A stretch of DNA of 64,000 nt from a bacterium. Lineage in GTDB: Bacteria > Babelota > Babeliae > Babelales > Babelaceae. Under the pieces are notes generated by a model that saw only the letters and a program-made list of their open reading frames with translations, was not told where the DNA came from and did no database searches. The stretch covers positions 434,001 through 498,000 of the forward strand of contig JAEYYR010000002.1 in NCBI GenBank assembly GCA_023428375.1. Direction: 5' to 3'. Positions within the stretch are counted from its first letter, which is position 1, and each line of letters begins with the position of its first letter. Below are positions 1 to 7,541 of the stretch, piece by piece. A program made the translations under genes and the position numbers.

Positions 1-1
1 T

Positions 2-274
2 ACAGCAGATGAACGCATACTTCCTGGTGGCACCGCATATATTACTGATGTCGGTATGGCTGGTGCTCTTAATAGTATGATTGGCATGAAGAAAGAAACT
101 GTGTTAACCAACATGTTGACGCAAATGCCAAGTCGCTTTGAAGTGGATTTAGTAGGGCCATTCCAATTATGTGCCGTCGTTATTGATATTGACGATGAAA
201 CCGGAAAAGCATTAAAAATTGAACGCATTCGTGTTATTGATCATGAAATGACTATACAAAGTACAGAAGATTAA
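2..274 (+). CDS. YmdB-family metallophosphoesterase (3' end only)
   Basis: Only the C-terminal 90 residues lie in the window; the frame is open to the left edge. The fragment carries a GGTAYITDVGM motif, then a segment of the type GMKKETV and TRFEV-like (here SRFEVDLVGP), ending in a TGKA...IERI strand. This matches the C-terminus of the TIGR00282/YmdB family of dinuclear metallophosphoesterases (cyclic-nucleotide phosphodiesterase type). The catalytic N-terminal motifs are outside the window. It ends just before a strong shared terminator. Confidence 0.8.
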   Translation, partial: TADERILPGGTAYITDVGMAGALNSMIGMKKETVLTNMLTQMPSRFEVDLVGPFQLCAVVIDIDDETGKALKIERIRVIDHEMTIQSTED

Positions 275-280
275 TAAATA

Positions 281-312
281 AAAAGGACAGGATAAAATAC
301 CTGTCCTTTTTT
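281..312. terminator. Bidirectional intrinsic terminator
   Basis: A perfect 10-bp stem AAAAGGACAG/CTGTCCTTTT encloses a 10-nt loop, with A and T runs on both sides. It can end the YmdB-like gene on the plus strand and the EEP-fold gene at 322-1179 on the minus strand. Confidence 0.85.
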
Positions 313-321
313 ATAGGTTTT

Positions 322-1179
322 TTATATTAACTGAATAGTTGCCATAATAGGAAAGTGATCACTGGGGCGCGCACCTGAATTTGTTATTGTTCTGAATTCT
401 AAAGGTTTGATTTTTTCAGGAATTGAAACAATAATATGATCTAATGTTTTTTTGCTTTTTCCATCGTATCCTGAATAAGTAAATTCTGGACCAAATATTT
501 TATCAGATGAGATTGCATTACGTATAATTACGAAGTTATAGCTTTGAATAGAGCTTATCACTGTTTCTGGTCTCATGTTAAAATCACCAGCGATGAAAGA
601 GTTTATTCCTTGTGATTTTAATATGTTTGCTTTTTCATAAATAATTTTTAAGCCATTGTCTTTAGCCGTTTTGGTAAGCCCAAGATGTATATTAAAAATA
701 TAAAATTTTTCCATTGGTTTTATTTTATTCTGCACAAATATCCACGTACATGCACGTTGATGATTATCATCCCAACTTTTGAGGCCTTTCTTCTGCTTTT
801 CATTGAGAAAGATTATGCCTTTGTCTATGAGGTTGTAATCCTTTGAATAAAAAATTGCATTAGTTTCACTATCCTTATTATTAATAGATGGCGCATAAGA
901 ATTATAATGAGCTTTAATAAAATCATTTTTTAGAAAGTTCTGGATATCGGGTTTATGTGTTTCTTGAAAACATACAAATGTTGGAATATAACCTTGAATT
1001 ATTTTCTCGGCGGACTTTAAACGATCTTGCTTAGGATTATCAATCACTTTTAATGTCGTACCAATCTTTTCCCATTGATTTTGTTTTGCCGTTGGGAAAT
1101 TGAATGACATAATTCGCACAATATCTTGCGCATTAATAATTGACAGAGATACCAGAACACACAAAATAAATTTACTCAT
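322..1179 (-). CDS. Secreted endonuclease/exonuclease/phosphatase (EEP) family protein
   Basis: A 285-aa protein starting with a cleavable-looking signal peptide (about residues 1-17, ending INAQ). The EEP fold (DNase I/sphingomyelinase/endonuclease family) is shown by an N-terminal MSFNF strand, a FQETH motif with the metal-binding Glu, a central GDFN motif and a C-terminal SDHFP motif with the catalytic Asp-His. The substrate cannot be told from sequence; nucleic acid or phospholipid/phosphoinositide headgroups are the usual options. A GGGAG ribosome site precedes the ATG by 5 nt. It lies 73 nt downstream of a paralog in the same direction, probably co-transcribed, and shares the terminator at 281-312. 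Confidence 0.85.
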   Translation of the reverse strand: MSKFILCVLVSLSIINAQDIVRIMSFNFPTAKQNQWEKIGTTLKVIDNPKQDRLKSAEKIIQGYIPTFVCFQETHKPDIQNFLKNDFIKAHYNSYAPSINNKDSETNAIFYSKDYNLIDKGIIFLNEKQKKGLKSWDDNHQRACTWIFVQNKIKPMEKFYIFNIHLGLTKTAKDNGLKIIYEKANILKSQGINSFIAGDFNMRPETVISSIQSYNFVIIRNAISSDKIFGPEFTYSGYDGKSKKTLDHIIVSIPEKIKPLEFRTITNSGARPSDHFPIMATIQLI

Positions 1180-1252
1180 AAGTTCTCCCTTAAGATAGAA
1201 GTGTCTATTCTATTCTAATGAAGAACTAATGAGTAAATAAATACACGATAAA

Positions 1253-2143
1253 TTAAGATATCGTATTTTTATTTATCTGTATGGTGGCCATTATCGGATA
1301 ATGATCACTTGGACGAATTTTATGAGAAGAATCTGTAATAGTCTCGAATCTTAACGACTTGACCTGTGGGGATGAAAATAGATGATCGGGCGTTGCTTTT
1401 GAAGAGTCATCGTAGCCGGTATACGTATAATCCGGTCCCACAATGTGTTCATCAGAGGTCATGGATCTGATGTTAAATAGATTGTAAGGATTTTTAGTTA
1501 TATATGACAACTCTCCCACCGAAGCATTAAAATCACCGATTAAGAATACATAATCATCGTTTTTCTTTTTAGTCATAATATGATCTGCTATTTGCTTGCT
1601 GCCCTCAATAATTGATTTATTTGTTAAGCCTAAATGAGTGTTATAGATATACATTTTTATAGGTAATGAAACATGAGTAAGATAAATCCAAGTGCATGCG
1701 CGTTGGTGAGAGTCATCCCAGCTATTATGACCTTCTTTTTGTTCAGCATTAAGAAACAGATTGCCTTTTTCTAAAAGCATATAAGTATCATGACTGTAAA
1801 AAATTGCATTCAGATCAGTATCCTTAGTTGAAGCACGTGGAGCATATGATTTATAATATTTTTTTATAGTTTTACTATGAAATAAGGCGTCTAGGTCATC
1901 TGTATGCGTTTCTTGAAAGCCAATTATATGGGGTAAGTATTTCTTAACGATAGTTTTTGCCGATTTCATACGCTTTTCATCATTGTTGTTAAGACAATCA
2001 AAGGTTATGGCGATTTGTTCGAAAATATTCTTGTTTTGATGTGTTGTTGGAAAATTAAACGACATAATTTTAAAATTTTCTGGGATCTCGATTTTATCAG
2101 AGGCAAAAAGATTCAATGAAAAAATGAGCAAAAGTATAACCAT
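1253..2143 (-). CDS. Secreted EEP family protein, paralog of the neighbour
   Basis: The chosen ATG at 2143 has an AAGGAG ribosome site 5 nt upstream (2149-2155) and gives a clean signal peptide (MVILLLIFSLNLFAS); the frame stays open 11 codons further upstream but without such a site. About 296 aa. Same motif order as the neighbour: MSFNFPT, FQETH, GDFN, SDHYP. The shared phrases SWDD.HQRACTWI and YNTHLGLT show the two arose by tandem duplication. All catalytic motifs are kept in both copies, so both are probably active exported metal-dependent phosphodiesterases or phosphatases. Confidence 0.85.
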   Translation of the reverse strand: MVILLLIFSLNLFASDKIEIPENFKIMSFNFPTTHQNKNIFEQIAITFDCLNNNDEKRMKSAKTIVKKYLPHIIGFQETHTDDLDALFHSKTIKKYYKSYAPRASTKDTDLNAIFYSHDTYMLLEKGNLFLNAEQKEGHNSWDDSHQRACTWIYLTHVSLPIKMYIYNTHLGLTNKSIIEGSKQIADHIMTKKKNDDYVFLIGDFNASVGELSYITKNPYNLFNIRSMTSDEHIVGPDYTYTGYDDSSKATPDHLFSSPQVKSLRFETITDSSHKIRPSDHYPIMATIQINKNTIS

Positions 2144-2232
2144 GTAAAACTCCTTGTTTGTATGGATATATATCAAGTTATCTCTCTTTGATCAATCTAA
2201 TTATTAATTAGTGGAATATTTAACATTTCTCT

Positions 2233-2260
2233 TGCTTTGGTGTAATGTTTACATTACAAT
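2233..2260 (+). promoter_or_regulatory. Putative promoter with overlapping palindrome
   Basis: TTGCTT (2233-2238) and TACAAT (2255-2260) are spaced 16 nt. A perfect inverted repeat TGTAATG-TTTA-CATTACA (2241-2258) covers the spacer and most of the -10 box, an operator-like position. The predicted transcript start falls on or next to the ATG at 2268, so the mRNA may be leaderless. Confidence 0.45.
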
Positions 2261-2267
2261 CCATGGT

Positions 2268-3221
2268 ATGGAAGATACAACGGCGATAACGCTGTCACTC
2301 AAAGAACAATTTTCAGAACTGATCCAAAAATTCATTGATGCACAGGACGTTTCTCCGTCTTCGCGTCAAACATATCGTCGATCCTTGGTGCAATTTTTTA
2401 AGTGGTTTAGTAGAAAAAAAAATCCGCATCCTACCCGTGAAACTATCCTTGCATACAAAGAAGCGCTCGATGTTCAAGGCCTACGTCCATTTACTCGTGC
2501 AAGTTATTTAGTAGCTGTACGTAAGTTTTTTGAATGGCTTGAAAGCAACAAATTGTATCCCAATGTTGCTAAAGGCATCAAGGGTGCTAAACGTTCATTA
2601 AAAAGTCACCAAAAGGATTCACTCACTATAGAAAACATAAAGAAATTAATTAAGGCTATTGACCGTCAAACTCTGCAAGGCAAACGAGATTTTGCTTTAG
2701 TGAACTTGCTTATAAGAACGGGACTTCGATTGATTGAAATCTCTCGTGCTGATATTGGCGATCTTCAAGAAAATCCTGATGGAGATGCATTATTGTGGGT
2801 TCGTGGTAAAGGTCGCGATGGTAAAGACGATTTTGTAGTACTTACCCAAGAAACGCTTGATCCCTTGCATGAATATTTACAAGCACGAAGACCAAAGTCT
2901 AAACGAGAACCATTATTTGCATCACTAAGCGACCGTAATAATGGCCAACGCATTACGACATTTTCTTTTTCCCGTTTGATTAAGCGCTATTTGCGAAAAG
3001 CGGGAATGGATAGCAAGAGGCTTACGGCGCATAGTTTGAGGCATACATTCGGGGTACTTTCGATTACGGCAGGGGCTTCATTATATGAAGTGCAACTTGC
3101 GATGCGTCATACCGCTCCAACAACGACAGAACTATACCTCGGTGATATAGAAAGAACGAAGCGCCTTAAAGACGCTCCGGAAAGAAAAATTGGAATGTTA
3201 TTACAAGATATTGAAGATTAA
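2268..3221 (+). CDS. Tyrosine recombinase / integrase
   Basis: About 317 aa from the ATG at 2268; an upstream in-frame ATG (2211) would add a non-homologous 19-residue tail. The N-terminal SAM-like DNA-binding domain covers about residues 15-105. The catalytic domain has the R-K-HxxR-H-Y set: Arg in TGLRLIEIS, a GKGR beta-hairpin Lys, HSLRHTF, a His in MRHTAP and Tyr in ELYLG. It should cut and rejoin DNA at short inverted core sites. It has no neighbouring phage or transposon genes, so it could be the housekeeping Xer-type enzyme or a solitary integrase. Confidence 0.85.
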   Translation: MEDTTAITLSLKEQFSELIQKFIDAQDVSPSSRQTYRRSLVQFFKWFSRKKNPHPTRETILAYKEALDVQGLRPFTRASYLVAVRKFFEWLESNKLYPNVAKGIKGAKRSLKSHQKDSLTIENIKKLIKAIDRQTLQGKRDFALVNLLIRTGLRLIEISRADIGDLQENPDGDALLWVRGKGRDGKDDFVVLTQETLDPLHEYLQARRPKSKREPLFASLSDRNNGQRITTFSFSRLIKRYLRKAGMDSKRLTAHSLRHTFGVLSITAGASLYEVQLAMRHTAPTTTELYLGDIERTKRLKDAPERKIGMLLQDIED

Positions 3222-3227
3222 AAAATA

Positions 3228-3617
3228 TTAATTTGCATCACTCTTATTTATCGTATTTATTAAAAAAATATCAGGCAATTTTTCCTTTGGTTGTCCCTTA
3301 AATAGATTCTCTAAGCATGCAAAGCCTTGAGCAAGGATGAGTGGATTAGCATCAATAGGATGCCATTTATCCTTATAATCGTCATAAAATGACAATGAAT
3401 AAGTATCTTTTTGTTTAACGCATTTTTTTTTAATATCACCATTAATATAAACTTCTACGCCTTGTCTGTTTTTACCGATTCCATTAAAAAAATACGCGTA
3501 AGTTATAGAATTACCATCAGCATTTGATTTTTTTTGGATACCATTGCAGACGTCTATTTGTTCCATCATCTGAGAAAATGCATGCATTAATAAAATTGAG
3601 AATAGGATCTTATTCAT
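3228..3617 (-). CDS. Small secreted protein, unknown family
   Basis: 129 aa with an N-terminal signal peptide (about residues 1-16, MNKILFSILLMHAFSQ). No recognisable catalytic motif; it has three Cys and several basic patches. A GGAAG site precedes the ATG. It converges on the recombinase with only 6 nt between stops and is the last gene of a four-gene minus-strand cluster of small exported proteins (3228-4796). Confidence 0.6.
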   Translation of the reverse strand: MNKILFSILLMHAFSQMMEQIDVCNGIQKKSNADGNSITYAYFFNGIGKNRQGVEVYINGDIKKKCVKQKDTYSLSFYDDYKDKWHPIDANPLILAQGFACLENLFKGQPKEKLPDIFLINTINKSDAN

Positions 3618-3694
3618 ATACTTCCGTTCATTGAGTTAATGGCTTTTTCACTGAAGAAGCATATAGATATTTTTTATATCTTCAAATTAACTCG

Positions 3695-4111
3695 TTATTT
3701 TTCACCTAACGAAAAAACATCAGTAGGGTTTATTTGCATTTGACCAGTTTCAAAAGTAAGCTCGGCATCATTAAAGGATGTTTCAACATATCGTTCAAAA
3801 GCAGCAGTATTTATCCCTAAAGTTGTGGTTTTTGTGGCGCATTCTTCTCTAAAAGTGTATTTATGACCATCTTTTTCAAGAATTCGAACCGATCCAGCTG
3901 AAGTAGGCATATATGCCACATAAGATTTATCAGACTTTTTCTTGCCAAATATATGGCTTTTATAGAGTTCTGATCGATAAAGTATAACGTTGTCATCTTC
4001 ATATTTATTCATATCATTTTTTTTCTCAAAGTCCTTATCTAGTAAATTTTTATAAGAATCATAAGAGTTAATGACAGTAAACGTTGATAATACTATGACA
4101 ATTTTCTTCAT
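3695..4111 (-). CDS. Small secreted protein, unknown family
   Basis: About 138 aa. I place the start at the ATG at 4111 because GGAAAG lies 7 nt upstream and it gives a compact signal peptide (MKKIVIVLSTFTVINS); the ATGs at 4114 and 4129 are alternatives. The mature part is Lys/Asp rich with no known motif. It starts 4 nt after the stop of the upstream gene, which implies translational coupling. Confidence 0.6.
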   Translation of the reverse strand: MKKIVIVLSTFTVINSYDSYKNLLDKDFEKKNDMNKYEDDNVILYRSELYKSHIFGKKKSDKSYVAYMPTSAGSVRILEKDGHKYTFREECATKTTTLGINTAAFERYVETSFNDAELTFETGQMQINPTDVFSLGEK

Positions 4112-4115
4112 CATT

Positions 4116-4472
4116 TTACTTTCCATCATTGAATTGTTTTTCCAATATATTAAAGAAATAATGCGCAGTTGCGTTCCAAATTTCTTCTCCTTTGGAACTT
4201 AATTGAATTTTTTTACCACTTCGTCTAATTGGATGAACAGTATAGGTATCATTTTTTTTTGTATATACCATGCGTTCATGTACTCGGCTATACTCTTGGT
4301 TATTTTTTATTTTTGTTATCAACAAAAATTTTGAAGGATCTTTTTTTATATAATAGTGAGTACCATTTTCATTTATTAATCTTCCAATATCATTTCGCCA
4401 TTCTATTTTGGTACTATTGTCGTTTGCAAAAGAAATAAATGATGAAAATAAGAGTATCGCGTGTAGAAACAT
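4116..4472 (-). CDS. Small secreted protein, unknown family
   Basis: 118 aa with a signal peptide (about residues 1-16, ending ISFA). The mature part holds a W.NDIGRL...YYIKK pattern that weakly echoes the next gene (W.NGIIRI...CYIKT), so the two may be diverged duplicates. It lies between two similar small exported proteins, 3-5 nt apart on each side, consistent with one operon. Confidence 0.6.
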   Translation of the reverse strand: MFLHAILLFSSFISFANDNSTKIEWRNDIGRLINENGTHYYIKKDPSKFLLITKIKNNQEYSRVHERMVYTKKNDTYTVHPIRRSGKKIQLSSKGEEIWNATAHYFFNILEKQFNDGK

Positions 4473-4475
4473 TTT

Positions 4476-4796
4476 TTATCCATATAAGATTTTTTTTAAT
4501 TGATCTCTACTAATATAGCGTGTTTTAAATCTTTTTTCTTGTGTATAAAATTCTTTTTTTACTTGATCTAATGGTATATTACAATAAAATTCAGGGGAAT
4601 TACCGTGCTTAAATGCTTTCCAAAATCGATCACCATCGCGATGCCATATTTCGGTAAAATTATTAATCGTTTTTATGTAACAAATATGATTGTCAGTCGC
4701 TTCTATTCTAATGATACCGTTGTTCCATTGTCTTGATACCGCTGCTACACAATTATTGAGTAAAATGAAACAAATTATAATATATATTCTTTGCAT
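4476..4796 (-). CDS. Small secreted protein or lipoprotein, unknown family
   Basis: About 106 aa. The ATG at 4796 is chosen because AAGGAA lies 5 nt upstream and it opens directly into a hydrophobic signal (MQRIYIIICFILLNNC). The Cys at the end of that segment could be lipidated, but the lipobox is poor. The mature part ends in a Lys/Arg-rich helix. It is the first gene of the four-gene cluster down to 3228. Confidence 0.55.
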   Translation of the reverse strand: MQRIYIIICFILLNNCVAAVSRQWNNGIIRIEATDNHICYIKTINNFTEIWHRDGDRFWKAFKHGNSPEFYCNIPLDQVKKEFYTQEKRFKTRYISRDQLKKILYG

Positions 4797-4855
4797 ATAA
4801 TTCCTTACTGAGTCGATTGACGGTAGAATAAATCGATCAGATAGGATAGTCAAGA

Positions 4856-6085
4856 CTATTTTTTTAACGGATTGAAGTAGATGAAAAGAAACATCAAAAA
4901 TGTAGCACAGATACTTAAAAACATACTATAACCAAAAGCTAATTGAACCGATGAATGCGTCCAAAGATATCCAATGAAAGCACTTGAAAATAATGACGCA
5001 AATCCTTCACTTGTCTGCAATATGCCAAAACCAAATCCTCGAACATCAGCAGGTACAATATCGGCTATAATCGCTTTTTTTAATGTTGTGGTTGCAGCCA
5101 TACTGATTCCCGCTAAGAAGAATAAAAAGGCACAATATAATAATGACGCCGATGCGGCCATTAAAAGCCAGGATACCGTTGCAAGAATTGCAAACCCAAA
5201 TATCGCTAATAATGTTTTTCTATTTATATAATCGCTCAGTAATCCGATCAAAAATTCACTTGCTGCTCGTGTAGCGTTATATATCGCATACAATAATACA
5301 ACGACTGACAGCGTGTTCACAAAAGAATGAGAAAGCATCTCTTGTGCACGCATCAATAACAATAATTTGTTAATATTTCCTAAATCAAAAATAAAAAAAA
5401 TAAGGAATAATGCAAAATAAGAACCCGGCAACAATCGTATATCATTGCGCCAATCGGCTAAATTGCGCTTTGTTCTAGAAATTATTGTAATATCTTGCGT
5501 TAAAAAAATAATAGCAAAAACAGCACAAATTCCAGGAATGAACGAAAGAAGAAATATTGATTGAGGCGAGAATAAAAAGTAACTTGTTGCAATAAAGGCT
5601 ACCACTGGACCGACCAATGATCCCAACGTATCCATTGCACGTTGCAAACCAAAGGCACGACCATAATACTTTTGTTCCACCGATGCTGCAATAAGTGCAT
5701 CTCGTGGAGGTTCTCGTAATGCACTGCCAGTAAATGAAAGGGTGCGAAAGATTAGTAGTTGTAAAGCTGAGGTAGAAAAACCCGTTATTGTCGAAAATGC
5801 TGCCGATACGCCATATCCGATAGCAATCAAAGGTTTTTTATGAGAAATTTTATCACTCATATACCCTGAAAAGAGTCGTAAAAAACTTGCAAAAGCATCG
5901 GTCGTGCTTGAAATGATGCCTAATGCCAATGGTGCTTGAGCGGGTCCAACAAAACCAGAGACTAAGGTCGGAATTAACGAGACCGTCATCTCATGACTAA
6001 AGTCACTTAAAAAACTCGCTAGTCCAAATCCAAAAACTTTGTTTATCCAATTCTTCATATGAATAATGATAATCAAATCATTCAT
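4856..6085 (-). CDS. MFS transporter
   Basis: 409 aa with about 12 predicted membrane segments. The N-terminus has the FLSDFSHEM...LIPTLV pattern seen in one MFS branch, followed by the loop 2-3 signature GYMSDKISHKK. A long cytoplasmic loop near residue 205 splits the two six-helix halves. It is probably an inner-membrane proton-coupled permease or efflux pump; the substrate is unknown. The start is uncertain: ATG 6085 has GAAG too close to act as a ribosome site, and ATG 6058 is an alternative that fits family N-termini. Confidence 0.8.
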   Translation of the reverse strand: MNDLIIIIHMKNWINKVFGFGLASFLSDFSHEMTVSLIPTLVSGFVGPAQAPLALGIISSTTDAFASFLRLFSGYMSDKISHKKPLIAIGYGVSAAFSTITGFSTSALQLLIFRTLSFTGSALREPPRDALIAASVEQKYYGRAFGLQRAMDTLGSLVGPVVAFIATSYFLFSPQSIFLLSFIPGICAVFAIIFLTQDITIISRTKRNLADWRNDIRLLPGSYFALFLIFFIFDLGNINKLLLLMRAQEMLSHSFVNTLSVVVLLYAIYNATRAASEFLIGLLSDYINRKTLLAIFGFAILATVSWLLMAASASLLYCAFLFFLAGISMAATTTLKKAIIADIVPADVRGFGFGILQTSEGFASLFSSAFIGYLWTHSSVQLAFGYSMFLSICATFLMFLFIYFNPLKK

Positions 6086-6162
6086 TCTTCAGCAATATCT
6101 TTACAAATTTTAGTTTAGTGGTGTTCACTACAATTAAAAACAAAAACAAGAAAGAAGTGCGT

Positions 6163-6675
6163 ATGAAAAATTCAAACCAAACAAAGTATACGATACGGAA
6201 TTTTTTGCCGTTAATTGTTATTTTTATGATAATTTTTTTACTGACGTTTATCAGACAATATTTTAGCGGTTATAATTTTGATAACGCCATGACAGATTTT
6301 ATGGGATTCTTCTTTTTAATATTCGGTGGATTTAAGATTTTAAATCTTCAAAAATTTTCTGAGGCTTATCAGACTTATGATTTGCTGGCACAGCATACAA
6401 GATGGTATGCATACATCTATCCATTTTTAGAAATATTGTTGGGGTCTCTCTATATCACCCGTTCATATGTATACTTTGCAAATATTGCTACGCTATTGTT
6501 AATGATTGTAGGATCATTGGGAGTGATAAAGGCATTGATGAGTCGCTATCAATTTATGTGCGCGTGCCTAGGAACGGTTTTTAAAATTCCAATGACGTAT
6601 GTGACTTTGCTAGAAGATATTTTAATGGCTGCAATGGCTTTATATATGATAATGAAATATAAAAGCCGGTTTTAA
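6163..6675 (+). CDS. MauE/DoxX-family redox-associated membrane protein
   Basis: About 170 aa with four or five membrane helices. The stretches FGGFKILNL, YAYIYPFLE, CACLGTVFKIPM and TLLEDILM match the MauE/DoxX-like proteins found next to metal or thiol-redox proteins, including the conserved CxC in CACLG. It likely assists membrane thiol/disulfide or quinone-linked redox work; the partner is not identified here. The ATG at 6163 is chosen with a weak AAGAAAG upstream; the frame is open from 6118. Its stop codon lies inside the terminator hairpin. Confidence 0.7.
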   Translation: MKNSNQTKYTIRNFLPLIVIFMIIFLLTFIRQYFSGYNFDNAMTDFMGFFFLIFGGFKILNLQKFSEAYQTYDLLAQHTRWYAYIYPFLEILLGSLYITRSYVYFANIATLLLMIVGSLGVIKALMSRYQFMCACLGTVFKIPMTYVTLLEDILMAAMALYMIMKYKSRF

Positions 6676-6686
6676 AACCGGCTTTT
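6661..6686. terminator. Bidirectional intrinsic terminator
   Basis: A 26-nt perfect palindrome with arms AAAAGCCGGTTTT and AAAACCGGCTTTT. It contains the stop codon of the MauE-like gene and lies 11 nt from the 3' end of the convergent gene at 6697, so both probably share it. Confidence 0.8.
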
Positions 6687-6696
6687 ACTTAATTGC

Positions 6697-7104
6697 TTAA
6701 AAATTGTATTCATCAAGCATTTTTTGATATTCATCCAAGTTCGGCTTTTTGATGGTATCTGGATTTAGCAATCCCTTTTCTTCTTCATACTTCATTTTTG
6801 CATCATAAAACTCTTTATTGGCCTGCAGAGGGCTGGTAGGCAATCTTAGTTCCTTAGCTCCTCTCCAGCCTGACGCCAAGTCTTTTTGCGTTTTCCAATA
6901 TTCGCCCATTTTTTCATTGTTATGCCAGTATATTATGTAATCGCCTTGTGCGGTATGTATTTTTCTTGAATAGCTAGTAACCGGACCCCTCTTAATCATT
7001 CCATAAGAAGATGTGTTGGCATTATCATTTTCATTGCTATTAAATTCTGCAGTAAACAGGTTTACACAACTTACTAAAGCAATTATGTATTTTAAGTTTT
7101 TCAT
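6697..7104 (-). CDS. Small secreted protein, unknown family
   Basis: About 135 aa from the ATG at 7104 (AGGG upstream), which opens into a signal peptide ending near SCVNLFTAE; the frame is open to 7173 but that adds a non-hydrophobic tail. The mature part is polar, with several Trp and a Tyr/Lys-rich C-terminus, and has no known motif. Solitary minus-strand gene. Confidence 0.6.
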   Translation of the reverse strand: MKNLKYIIALVSCVNLFTAEFNSNENDNANTSSYGMIKRGPVTSYSRKIHTAQGDYIIYWHNNEKMGEYWKTQKDLASGWRGAKELRLPTSPLQANKEFYDAKMKYEEEKGLLNPDTIKKPNLDEYQKMLDEYNF

Positions 7105-7205
7105 ATAAAAATCCCTATTGTTTTTGATCAAATCTATACCCTCAGAGTACCAAAATGCCGCTTTGGGCCGCAATCAAATTCCTCTTTATTTAAAGCCTTA
7201 TTGTA

Positions 7206-7241
7206 TTCTATGTCAACAATTCCTAATTTTTTGACATAGAA
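7206..7241. repeat. 11-bp perfect inverted repeat with TTGACA in both arms
   Basis: TTCTATGTCAA (7206-7216) and TTGACATAGAA (7231-7241) are separated by 14 nt. Each arm contains a consensus -35 hexamer pointing outward. The minus-strand copy has a weak -10 (TTAAAT) 17 nt away and could drive the gene at 7104. It could also be a regulator binding site. Confidence 0.5.
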
Positions 7242-7351
7242 ATCCTGAGTCAAATTTGGAGCCCAAAACCTAAGATTTGGCTCGAGTTGTCAAAAAATTT
7301 CGATTTCGAGAATCATATTTAACGAAACATTTTTTAGCGAAGCAACTAATT

Positions 7352-7447
7352 ATGAGTAAAATTTTTACACGAGAATTTAAAGGCGTTATTGTTTGCGATT
7401 CTACGTTGTCCGATAAAACCAAGGTTCGTCGGTCGAGTTTTCTATAA
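7352..7447 (+). pseudogene. Possible remnant resembling the start of ribosomal protein S17
   Basis: A 31-codon frame reads KIFTREFKGVIVCD...SDKTKV, which resembles the GxVVSDKMDKT region of bacterial S17. After a one-base frame change the DNA continues VGRVFYKRLY, like the strand before the HPLYGK region. The resemblance is short and could be chance. The rest of the 7105-7541 gap holds the inverted repeat at 7206 and no other gene I can support. Confidence 0.25.
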
Positions 7448-7541
7448 AAGACTTTATTGGGGCTCAATCTATCCTTCATTATGTTTAATGAATGAATTAT
7501 AATTTTAATTCGTAAACAATTTTATAAAGGCAACAGAGGCT

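Noticed and set aside
2268..3221. Prophage or integrative element
   Set aside because: Only the recombinase is present; no phage, transfer or direct-repeat attachment features were seen around it.
7270..7479. 69-codon minus-strand frame
   Set aside because: No ribosome site, no signal peptide or motif, and it lies antisense to the S17-like remnant; treated as chance.
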